The notes beneath the pieces were generated by a model that worked only from the letters and a program-made list of their open reading frames with translations, did no database searches and had not been told where the DNA came from. From the NCBI GenBank assembly GCA_017526045.1, contig JAFXRX010000068.1, positions 1 through 5,447 on the forward strand: a stretch of DNA of 5,447 bases, written 5' to 3'. This document shows positions 1 to 5,188 of the stretch, one piece after another. Positions within the stretch are counted from its first letter, which is position 1; every line of letters begins with the position of its first letter. This DNA is from Opitutales bacterium. GTDB lineage: Bacteria; Verrucomicrobiota; Verrucomicrobiia; Opitutales; Intestinicryptomonadaceae. Made by a program: the position numbers and the translations under genes.

Positions 1-380
1 AGGACGTGCTCGACAGCGGCATAGAAATCGTGGCGCGCCCCCCGGGCACCGTGCTCAAAAGCCTTTCGCTATTGTCGGGCGGGCAAAGGACGATGACCGC
101 AGTCTCGCTTTTGTTTGCAATTTACATGGTAAAGCCGAGCCCCTTCTGCGTTTTGGACGAGCTCGACGCGCCGCTCGACGACGCCAACATCGGCAGGTAC
201 ACCGACATTTTGAAGGAGTTTACAAGATACTCGCAGTTCCTTGTAATTTCGCACAGCAAAAAGACGGTGTCGGCAGCCGACACAATTTACGGCGTGACAA
301 TGCAGGAGCGCGGCGTAACAAAGCTGATTTCAATGCGCTTTAAGGAAGGCGAAATCGAGGAGGAAAAAGCTGAAGCTTAA
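1..380 (+). CDS. smc: Chromosome segregation ATPase SMC, C-terminal fragment (5' end off window)
   Basis: This is the 3' end of an SMC gene. The reading frame is open to the left edge (first full codon at base 3), so the true start lies outside; the GTG at 6 is only an internal valine codon. SMC dimers form the core of condensin and use ATP-driven head engagement to organise and segregate the chromosome. The visible 125 codons are the C-terminal head half. The ABC signature SLLSGGQRT is followed by Walker B FCVLDELDAPLDDAN, including the D-loop, and then by the H-loop LVISHSKKTVSAAD with the SMC-type continuation TIYGVTMQERGVTK. RecN and RecF lack this DAPLDDAN plus GVTMQE combination, so SMC is preferred. 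The protein ends in an acidic/lysine tail (EGEIEEEKAEA), and the stop codon lies in the loop of a terminator hairpin. No disruption is visible. Confidence 0.95.
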   Translation, partial: DVLDSGIEIVARPPGTVLKSLSLLSGGQRTMTAVSLLFAIYMVKPSPFCVLDELDAPLDDANIGRYTDILKEFTRYSQFLVISHSKKTVSAADTIYGVTMQERGVTKLISMRFKEGEIEEEKAEA

Positions 381-399
381 AAATGCTTCGGCTTTTTTT
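364..399. terminator. Bidirectional rho-independent terminator between smc and the convergent exonuclease gene
   Basis: A 13-bp stem pairs 364-376 (AAAAAGCTGAAGC) with 385-397 (GCTTCGGCTTTTT), with one G-T wobble (371/390) and an 8-nt loop (377-384). The + strand reads into a seven-T run (393-399) and the - strand into the five Ts complementary to 364-368, so it can stop transcripts from both sides. The smc stop codon TAA (378-380) sits in the loop, and the stop codon of the opposing gene (398-400) directly abuts the hairpin. The 5' arm is still smc coding sequence. Confidence 0.85.
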
Positions 400-1276
400 A
401 TAAATCGAGCTGGTACTGCTCTTTCGCGAATTTCTTGAAGGAGGAAACCGCGCGCTTCATCTGCATCTTTTCCAGGAATTTTATTACGCCTTCAAAGTCG
501 GGCGCGCGGGATGAAATTTCGCCGAGCTCGTAGTCGGTTTTAAGGCGCACAAGCTGCAGATTGCGCGACAAAATATCCGCGCTTTCCGCGACGATTTTTT
601 GGAATTTTTCGGGCTTTAGCCACGAGGCGCGCTTTACGATATTTTCTGCCGAGCCGAAATCCTTAATCCACTTTGCGGCGGTTTTGGGCCCGACGCCCTG
701 AATGCCCGCGATGTTGTCGGCATTGTCGCCAACAAGCGCGAGGAAGTCGGGGATTTGCGCCGCCGAAACTCCGAATTTCAGGCGCACGCCGACTGTGTCG
801 AGCTCGCGCCAGCCCATAGTAGATTTCAGCGGCGGCAGAAGCTGGCGCACGCCCGGGCGTATGAGCTGCGCAAAGTCTTTGTCCGCGCTTACGATTGAAA
901 TTTTGTGCCCGCTTGAAAAAAGCTTTTCCGCCGCGCTTGCAAGAAGGTCGTCGGCCTCTATGCCCTCCTGAAATTTCACAAAAAAGCCCAAGAGGGAGCA
1001 AAGCTCCATAATCGGCTCGATTTGCATTCTCATATTTTCGGGCATCGCGTCGCGGTTTGCCTTGTACTGCGGGTAAATTTCGCGGTGGCGCAAAGAGCCG
1101 CCCTTGTCGAAAAATATCGCAGTCGAGTGCGGGGTGTCCATTGAGGAAAGCTTCAAAACCCCCGCGAAAAACGCGTGCAGCGCGCCTGTGGGGAAGCCGT
1201 CGCCGCGGGTCAGCTCGGGCATCGCGTAGTACGCCCTGAAGCACATGTTGTAGCCGTCGATTAAAAAATAGTCCAT
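398..1276 (-). CDS. Stand-alone 5'-3' exonuclease / flap endonuclease (PolA N-terminal-domain type)
   Basis: This 292-aa protein has the architecture of the 5'-3' exonuclease domain of DNA polymerase I without a polymerase. Such enzymes remove 5' flaps and RNA primers during replication and repair, using a two-metal acidic centre. Visible acids are D7 (LIDG), D57 (FFDKGG), E107/D109/D110 (GIEADD), D132/D134 (SADKD) and D184/D187 (GDNADN). Their spacing matches the nine conserved acids of T5 FEN, so both metal sites look intact. The YKANR segment (residues 71-75) of the helical arch is present, as is an H3TH/helix-hairpin-helix DNA-binding motif, GIQGVGPKTAAKWIKDFGS, at about 191-209. E. coli Xni is a relative, but to my recollection it lacks some of these acids, so I do not use that symbol. 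The ATG at 1276 is chosen because the conserved LIDGYN strand begins at residue 5. No Shine-Dalgarno precedes it, and a TATAAA box lies only 5 nt upstream. The gene converges with smc and diverges from the WalJ-like gene. Confidence 0.9.
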   Translation of the reverse strand: MDYFLIDGYNMCFRAYYAMPELTRGDGFPTGALHAFFAGVLKLSSMDTPHSTAIFFDKGGSLRHREIYPQYKANRDAMPENMRMQIEPIMELCSLLGFFVKFQEGIEADDLLASAAEKLFSSGHKISIVSADKDFAQLIRPGVRQLLPPLKSTMGWRELDTVGVRLKFGVSAAQIPDFLALVGDNADNIAGIQGVGPKTAAKWIKDFGSAENIVKRASWLKPEKFQKIVAESADILSRNLQLVRLKTDYELGEISSRAPDFEGVIKFLEKMQMKRAVSSFKKFAKEQYQLDL

Positions 1277-1337
1277 TTGTCTTTATACGATTGCAATTAT
1301 TTTTAGATTTTACAATTTTTAATGTAAAAATTTTTTT
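1277..1337. promoter_or_regulatory. AT-rich divergent promoter region with a 7-bp inverted repeat
   Basis: This 61-bp gap between the divergent exonuclease and WalJ-like genes must hold the promoters of both. A perfect inverted repeat, TTTTACA (1308-1314) and TGTAAAA (1323-1329), is separated by 8 nt. The 8-bp palindrome ATTGCAAT occupies 1290-1297. For the rightward gene, TACAAT at 1311-1316 is a possible -10 element and overlaps the inverted repeat, but no -35 at standard spacing is convincing. For the leftward gene, TATAAA (complement of 1282-1287) lies 5 nt before the ATG. Neither gene has a recognisable ribosome binding site. Whether the repeat is an operator or just AT-rich sequence cannot be decided from one copy. 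Confidence 0.45.
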
Positions 1338-2120
1338 ATGGGCGAAATATTTTTCAAGATTATCGCAAGTTCAAGCAGCGGCAACTGCGCCTATTTGAGG
1401 GCGCGGCAAAGCAATGTTTTAATAGACGCGGGGATTTCGCCGCGCCGCATAAAAAACGCCCGCAAAGAGCTTGGGCAGACGCTCGAAAACATCGACGCCA
1501 TCTTTCTTACGCACGAGCACGGCGACCACTGCAAAGCCCTCGAAACCCTCCCCGAAAACGAAAACATGGCGGTTTTTGCAAGCGAGCAGACATACGAAAC
1601 CATCGTCTGCCGCCATCCCGAAACGCAAAAATTCAAGTGGAAAGTTTTTACCCCCGGGCAAAGCTTTTCGTTTAAAGACTTGAAAGTATGCACCTGCGCC
1701 CTGCCCCACGACTCCAGCGAATGCGTCGCGTACAAATTTTTGGCGCGGGAAAAGTCAATCTCTTGGATTACCGATTTGGGCAAGCCCGTATTGGGCGCGA
1801 AGGACTTTGCAAAAAATTCGAACGTCCTTGTTTTGGAGAGCAACTACTGCCCGAAAATGCTGCAAAACTCAAACCGAACCCTGCGCGTAAAGCGGCGCAT
1901 CGCGGGCACCCACGGCCACCTTTCAAACGCCGACGCAATCTCCGTTTTGCAGGAGCTCGACCCAGATTTTGTCGAGCAAATTTACCTTGCGCACGTCTCG
2001 CGCGAGTGCAACTCGGTCGAGCACATTTCCGACCTCTTAAAAGTTTTGCCCGAAAAGATTTTGCAAAAAATCGAGATTGTAAGCCCCTTCGACGGCTCTA
2101 AAAACCCCTTCAGCTTTTAA
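1338..2120 (+). CDS. Metallo-beta-lactamase-fold hydrolase, WalJ/YycJ-like
   Basis: This 260-aa protein is close to the usual length of the YycJ/WalJ family (about 260-265 aa). It begins with the family's SSSSGN strand-loop (11-16) and an LIDAGIS segment (28-33). The metal-binding motif HEHGDH (59-64) follows, with further ligand positions at H124 (LPHDSS), D146 (ITDLG) and probably H219 (LAHVS). The family-specific segments ESNYCPKML (167-175) and GTHGHLSN (190-197) separate it from RNase Z, glyoxalase II and class B lactamases. Members sit beside the WalKR two-component genes in Firmicutes, and the family has been proposed to act as a 5'-3' exonuclease in mismatch repair; no walKR genes are seen here. 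Its divergent partner is also a 5'-3' nuclease, which fits but does not prove a DNA role. The ATG at 1338 is the only start giving the complete N-terminal strand; it follows a T-run with no Shine-Dalgarno. The TAA stop overlaps the stop of the convergent queE. Confidence 0.87.
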   Translation: MGEIFFKIIASSSSGNCAYLRARQSNVLIDAGISPRRIKNARKELGQTLENIDAIFLTHEHGDHCKALETLPENENMAVFASEQTYETIVCRHPETQKFKWKVFTPGQSFSFKDLKVCTCALPHDSSECVAYKFLAREKSISWITDLGKPVLGAKDFAKNSNVLVLESNYCPKMLQNSNRTLRVKRRIAGTHGHLSNADAISVLQELDPDFVEQIYLAHVSRECNSVEHISDLLKVLPEKILQKIEIVSPFDGSKNPFSF

Positions 2121-2137
2121 ACCGCGCCGAAGCTTTT
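2100..2137. terminator. Weak candidate terminator hairpin at the overlapping stop codons of the WalJ-like gene and queE
   Basis: Bases 2108-2114 (CTTCAGC) can pair with 2126-2132 (GCCGAAG) around an 11-nt loop. In the leftward (queE) transcript all seven pairs form, with one G-U, and GGG then five Us follow. In the rightward transcript one A-C mismatch remains and CUUUU follows. Both TAA stop codons, which share the palindrome TTAA (2117-2120), lie in the loop. The stem is short, and the U-run is offset by three Gs on the - strand, so efficiency is doubtful. No better terminator is seen at this convergent junction. Confidence 0.4.
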
Positions 2138-2731
2138 GTGCAGCTGCCAGCCCGCGCGCAGCGGGAAGCCGTAGAGCTTAACGGCCTCGCATATTTCGCT
2201 TAAAAGCTCCGAATCGCGCGATTTTGAAAATTCGGGAACGATGAAAACCGCCTTTTTGCCCGAAAAATATTCGCCGAATTTTTCCATGTAAAGCTCGATT
2301 TCCTCCGCGTTTGAGACGATGAATTTCAGCTCGTCGGCGGAAACGAGGTAGCTTTCGTGCGTGTGGCTGTGGAGCTTGGGGCTTAGCGTAATCCAGTCGA
2401 TATTTTCGACGTTTTTTGGCATGTAGCCCGAAGTTTCGAGGTGCGTTTTTATGCCGAGGGCGCGGAAGGAATCGACGAGCTCCTGCAGGGGGTGGATTGT
2501 CGGCTCGCCGCCCGTAATCACGGCAAAATCGCAGGAAGTAAGAGAGGCCTGGTTTGCGATTTGTTTGTCGCTCATAAAATTCGGCGCGGAGCCGCTCCAC
2601 GAGTTTTTGGTGTCGCACCACGCGCACTTGACGGGGCAGCCGAACAGGCGCACGAAATACGCGCCCGCGCCCGCAAACAAGCCCTCGCCCTGCACGGAGT
2701 AAAAAGTTTCGACTACCGGATAATTCGCCAT
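2117..2731 (-). CDS. queE: 7-carboxy-7-deazaguanine synthase (radical SAM)
   Basis: QueE is a radical SAM enzyme that converts 6-carboxy-5,6,7,8-tetrahydropterin, the QueD product, to 7-carboxy-7-deazaguanine on the way to preQ0 and queuosine in tRNA. The 204-aa protein starts with the family's FYSVQGEG substrate-proximal strand (10-17). The [4Fe-4S]-binding CX3CX2C motif is at C32, C36 and C39 (CPVKCAWCD), and GGEP at 74-77 contacts SAM. ETSG (99-102), SPK (117-119), DELKFIV (133-139) and a C-terminal QLHK (196-199) are also typical of QueE. It is near the short end of the family. It is the last gene of the operon: its ATG immediately follows the queD stop codon (TAAATG), with no Shine-Dalgarno sequence, so translation probably depends on reinitiation after queD. 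Its stop overlaps the convergent WalJ-like gene. Pairing with queD makes the assignment firm. Confidence 0.95.
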   Translation of the reverse strand: MANYPVVETFYSVQGEGLFAGAGAYFVRLFGCPVKCAWCDTKNSWSGSAPNFMSDKQIANQASLTSCDFAVITGGEPTIHPLQELVDSFRALGIKTHLETSGYMPKNVENIDWITLSPKLHSHTHESYLVSADELKFIVSNAEEIELYMEKFGEYFSGKKAVFIVPEFSKSRDSELLSEICEAVKLYGFPLRAGWQLHKSFGAV

Positions 2732-3175
2732 TTATTTCGAAAAACTTTTGCCGTAGGCGGTCGCGGAGTTCTTTTTGTCTTCGCTGACTTCCACCGCGCA
2801 AACCCACACGCGGTTGTTTGAATTTTCGCGCACCAAAGCGTCGAAAACTTTTAAAAGATGCTCCGCCAAGCCCTCGCACGAGCAGGACTCGGCTTCGTAA
2901 ATTTTCCAAGCCTCGGGCGCGGCGGCGGCAAGCTTTTCCCTCAAGGGGTCGGCGTGGGCGAAGACGCAGGCGTGGTCGAGGTTTTTCCTAATCCATTCGC
3001 TCAAAAATTTGAGCTTTCCGAAATCGACCACAAAGCCGTTTTCGTCGAGATTATCGCATGCAAACGTTATGAAAATATCCCAGTTGTGCCCGTGCACGAA
3101 CGAGCAGTGCCCGTCGTGAAGGTGCTGGCGGTGGGCGAAGGGAATGTCGAAATATTTTTTGGTGCAGGTGGTCAT
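2732..3175 (-). CDS. queD: 6-carboxy-5,6,7,8-tetrahydropterin synthase
   Basis: QueD belongs to the 6-pyruvoyltetrahydropterin synthase fold family. It makes 6-carboxytetrahydropterin from dihydroneopterin triphosphate, the substrate for QueE next door. In this 147-aa protein the zinc ligands are H15 (PFAH) and H28/H30 (HGH). The catalytic cysteine is C24, four residues before HGH (GHCSFVHGH). VVDFGKLK (49-56) and the catalytic LDH (66-68) follow, with glutamates at E101 (CSCEGLAEHL) and E129 (AVEV) in the places expected for the conserved substrate-contacting acids. The usual PTAEN segment is altered to CSCEGLA, adding two cysteines, so the match is good but divergent there. The start ATG overlaps the stop of the upstream peptidase gene (ATGA) and is preceded by the only clear Shine-Dalgarno in the window. 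A eukaryotic-type PTPS activity is less likely given the adjacent queE. Confidence 0.93.
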   Translation of the reverse strand: MTTCTKKYFDIPFAHRQHLHDGHCSFVHGHNWDIFITFACDNLDENGFVVDFGKLKFLSEWIRKNLDHACVFAHADPLREKLAAAAPEAWKIYEAESCSCEGLAEHLLKVFDALVRENSNNRVWVCAVEVSEDKKNSATAYGKSFSK

Positions 3176-4548
3176 TTGGCAATCCTTTCAAACAGGGCTT
3201 CGTAGTAGTTTATCGCGCGCCTCATCGTTTCGAGCGAAAACGACTCGTTCGGCGCGTGCAAATTGTCAAGCGGCGAGAAAAGCCCCGTCATCACGCTGTC
3301 GAGCCCCGTTTCTTTTTTAAGCAGGCTCAAAAGCGGAATGCTTGCGCCCTCGCGCAAAAATATCGGCGGATTTTCAAAATTTTTCCCGACGCACTCCTCG
3401 ACTGCCGCAAAAATTTTGCCGAGACGTTCGGGATAAGGGTCGGGCGCGCCCTCGCGGTTTGGCGGAATGACGCAGTAGGCGTCTCCGATTCCGTCGGGCT
3501 CTCCGACTTCAACCTTCACGCCTTTTGGGCAGCGTTTTATTATCGCATCGCGCACAAGCCCGTAAACCTTGCGTCCGTCTTGGTTCGGCACAAGGCGGAC
3601 GGAAATTTTGCAAAAGCACTCCGACGGTATTACCGACTTGTTGCCCTCGCCCTGGTAGCCGCCGCCGATTCCCGTAAACTCCAATGTCGGCATCAGCCGC
3701 AGAGCCTCGGAGGGCTTCAAGCCGCCCTGGCTTACAAGCGCATCCACTCCCAGGCTTTGCATAATCTCCCTCTCGCCGAACGGATAGCGGGCGATGTCGC
3801 GCCTCTCCCATTCGTAAACGGGCAAAACGCCGTCGTAAAAGCCATCGATATTCACCAAGCCTTCTTTGTGCAGGCTCGCGCAGACTTCAAGCATTGCCTC
3901 AATCGGGTTTTTCACAGCCCCGCCGAACATTCCCGAATGGATGTCGGAATTGGGCCCGCGGAATTTCACGTCGAATGCGAACACGCCGCGCAGCCCCGTC
4001 GTTATCACGATTTGCGACTCCGACGCGCTCGAGGTGTCGCTTAATAAAATGGCGTCGTACTTCGAGAGCTCCTCCTTGTGCTCGGCGATGAATTTCGGCA
4101 TCGAGGGGCTTGATATTTCCTCTTCGCCCTCAATCATCAAAGCGATGTCTATGGGAGCTTCCGGATTTTTTTCGAGAAAGCGCATGAGGCCGCCGAATAG
4201 GCACATAAAAGGCCCCTTGTTGTCCGCCGAGCCCCTGCCGCAAAGCCTGCCGTTTTCGACAATCGGCTCGAAGGGCGGATTGCGCCATTTTTCAATCGGG
4301 TCGACGGGCTGGACGTCGTAGTGCCCGTAGCAAACAACGCGGATTTTCGCGGGGGTTTTCGCGGCGCGCTTCGCCCAAATAATCGGGTGGAGCCCGGTTT
4401 TGACAAGCTCGCAGCAAAAGCCCAAAGAAGAAATTTTATCCGCGAAAACTTTTGCGCAGCGCGCCACTTCCGCGGCGCGGCTTTTATCCGCGGAAACGCT
4501 CGGGATTTTTATGAGCTCTTTTGCAAATTCCAATGCGTCGAATGCCAT
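3172..4548 (-). CDS. M20-family metallopeptidase (CNDP/carnosinase-like dipeptidase)
   Basis: This 458-aa protein has the full two-domain M20 layout and is probably a cytosolic di-zinc dipeptidase; no signal peptide is seen. The first half of the catalytic domain has GHYDVQP (75-81; ligand H76, catalytic-site D78), GRGSADNKGP (104-113; bridging D109), EGEEE (140-144; general base probably E143, ligand E144) and LLSDT (169-172; ligand D171). The dimerisation lid begins near 190 and carries SDIHSG (H204), the histidine that completes the active site across the dimer. The C-terminal part has REGASIP (399-405) and NLHAPNES with ligand H431. This motif set points to the carnosinase/Dug1-type M20 dipeptidases rather than ArgE, DapE or PepT. 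Substrate specificity cannot be read from the sequence. It is the first gene of the queD-queE operon and overlaps queD by 4 nt. The ATG at 4548 lacks a Shine-Dalgarno. Confidence 0.9.
   Translation of the reverse strand: MAFDALEFAKELIKIPSVSADKSRAAEVARCAKVFADKISSLGFCCELVKTGLHPIIWAKRAAKTPAKIRVVCYGHYDVQPVDPIEKWRNPPFEPIVENGRLCGRGSADNKGPFMCLFGGLMRFLEKNPEAPIDIALMIEGEEEISSPSMPKFIAEHKEELSKYDAILLSDTSSASESQIVITTGLRGVFAFDVKFRGPNSDIHSGMFGGAVKNPIEAMLEVCASLHKEGLVNIDGFYDGVLPVYEWERRDIARYPFGEREIMQSLGVDALVSQGGLKPSEALRLMPTLEFTGIGGGYQGEGNKSVIPSECFCKISVRLVPNQDGRKVYGLVRDAIIKRCPKGVKVEVGEPDGIGDAYCVIPPNREGAPDPYPERLGKIFAAVEECVGKNFENPPIFLREGASIPLLSLLKKETGLDSVMTGLFSPLDNLHAPNESFSLETMRRAINYYEALFERIAK
3183..3188 (-). promoter_or_regulatory. 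Shine-Dalgarno sequence of queD, inside the M20 peptidase gene
   Basis: On the - strand AAAGGA lies 7 nt before the queD ATG. It is embedded in the last codons of the upstream peptidase, which ends at the overlapping TGA. It supports the chosen queD start, and it stands out because no other start in the window has a comparable motif. Confidence 0.7.
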
Positions 4549-4572
4549 AGTCTTAAAAATTTTTGGTTGCTG

Positions 4573-4609
4573 AAAATAAAAGCGGATGCCCGATTCGGAA
4601 ATCCGCCTT
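4573..4609 (-). terminator. Rho-independent terminator downstream of the lipoprotein gene
   Basis: Read on the - strand, GCGGAT (complement of 4601-4606) pairs with ATCCGC (complement of 4582-4587). Inside the loop a further CCG/CGG trio can stack. The hairpin runs directly into TTTTATTTT (complement of 4573-4581). It lies 26 nt past the lipoprotein stop and 24 nt before the M20 gene. It therefore separates the lipoprotein transcript from the peptidase-queD-queE operon, whose own promoter must then lie within or just beyond this 86-bp gap. Confidence 0.75.
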
Positions 4610-4634
4610 GAAAAAACTTAATCGAAAGCAGAAA

Positions 4635-5036
4635 TCAATAGACGCCCGAATCGCGGCACTGGCTTGCGATTTCGTTGAATATGCGCTGGCAGATGATGAG
4701 CTCCGAATCCGTCACGGAAACTTCGACCTCCGCAACGTTGTTGCCCAAGTCGCGGATTACGACGTCCACCCTCCTGTCGTCGGGCATTCTTGCGCGGACT
4801 TTGTTGACAAGTGGGTTCGATGTGATTTCGCCCGTTCTCATGTAGCCCAAACGGCGCTCGAGAGTGTAGTTTGTAGCCGCCAAAATCTTGGGCAGGCTGC
4901 CGTTTATCTTGCCCGTGAGCTTGCCCATCCGGTAGGTCGCAACATTGCTCGCCGCAGATTCCACGTTGATTTCAGTCTTGCAGCCGAAAACCAAAAAAGA
5001 AGCCGCGACTGCGCTTATAATAAAAACTTTTTTCAT
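4635..5036 (-). CDS. Small predicted lipoprotein, possibly DUF3568 family
   Basis: This 133-aa protein has a classic lipoprotein signal peptide. A basic MKK start is followed by a hydrophobic stretch (4-17) and the lipobox VFGC, so C19 would be lipidated and the mature protein would be about 115 aa. K20 at position +2 gives no inner-membrane retention signal of the Asp type, so outer-membrane placement is likely if E. coli rules hold. The mature part shows YRMGKLTGKINGSLPKI (35-51), then a helix (ATNYTLERRLGYM), a polar linker and two predicted strands (RRVDVVIRDL, VAEVEVSV), ending in a possible helix with C116 and C127. This order resembles my recollection of DUF3568, a family of unknown function, but I cannot verify it. 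The gene is monocistronic: a terminator follows it, and leuS diverges upstream. The ATG at 5036 has no Shine-Dalgarno but gives a perfect signal peptide. Confidence 0.78.
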   Translation of the reverse strand: MKKVFIISAVAASFLVFGCKTEINVESAASNVATYRMGKLTGKINGSLPKILAATNYTLERRLGYMRTGEITSNPLVNKVRARMPDDRRVDVVIRDLGNNVAEVEVSVTDSELIICQRIFNEIASQCRDSGVY

Positions 5037-5188
5037 ATGGCTATTAGAATTTCACAAAATATTTCTTTTGCAACAATTTTTTGCGCGGGCGGGCAAAAAT
5101 CGCCGCGGGAGTTTTTGGAGCGTAAAACTGTTTGACGCGGGCGCAAAATCTGCCATAGTAAAGGCTTTGTAAAAATAAATAACGCGAT
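5037..5188. promoter_or_regulatory. Divergent intergenic region between the lipoprotein gene and leuS
   Basis: This 152-bp non-coding gap holds the promoters for both flanking genes. An inverted repeat, TTTTTGC (5078-5084) and GCAAAAA (5093-5099), encloses an 8-nt G+C-rich loop. It has the same 7-8-7 geometry as the repeat in the other divergent gap but a different sequence. No convincing -35/-10 pair was found for the leftward lipoprotein gene. I see no T-box-like specifier or antiterminator structure ahead of leuS, and its leader looks too short for one. Confidence 0.5.
5132..5159 (+). promoter_or_regulatory. Candidate sigma70-type promoter for leuS
   Basis: TTGACG (5132-5137; 5 of 6 to consensus) and CATAGT (5154-5159; 4 of 6) are separated by 16 bp. 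Transcription would start near 5166, leaving a leader of only about 22 nt before the leuS ATG. This is the best -35/-10 pair in the window. It assumes that the organism's main sigma factor uses the usual consensus. Confidence 0.5.

Noticed and set aside
663..1244. Open frame (193 codons) on the - strand inside the exonuclease gene
   Set aside because: It is a different frame of the same strand. The translation is arginine-rich low-information sequence, while the main frame carries all the catalytic residues.
1290..1297. ATTGCAAT palindrome as an operator
   Set aside because: An 8-bp palindrome in AT-rich DNA is expected by chance; it has no second copy and no clear promoter alignment.
2178..2909. 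Open frame (243 codons) on the - strand overlapping queE and queD in another frame
   Set aside because: It spans the junction of two well-supported genes, and its product is very arginine-rich with no motif, typical of a frame-shifted shadow.
3256..4044. Long open frame (262 codons) on the + strand opposite the M20 peptidase
   Set aside because: It is fully antisense to a gene with all M20 motifs intact, and its translation shows no recognisable domain. It is rich in A, R and H, as expected from the mirror of a coding frame with G/C-rich wobble positions.
4563..5135. Open frame (190 codons) on the + strand opposite the lipoprotein gene
   Set aside because: It runs through the terminator and the intergenic region and has no domain, while the opposite strand encodes a clear signal peptide and lipobox.
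5160..5188. T-box or attenuator controlling leuS
   Set aside because: The leader after the candidate promoter is only about 22 nt. No T-box sequence, leucine-codon leader peptide or terminator hairpin is visible before the ATG.
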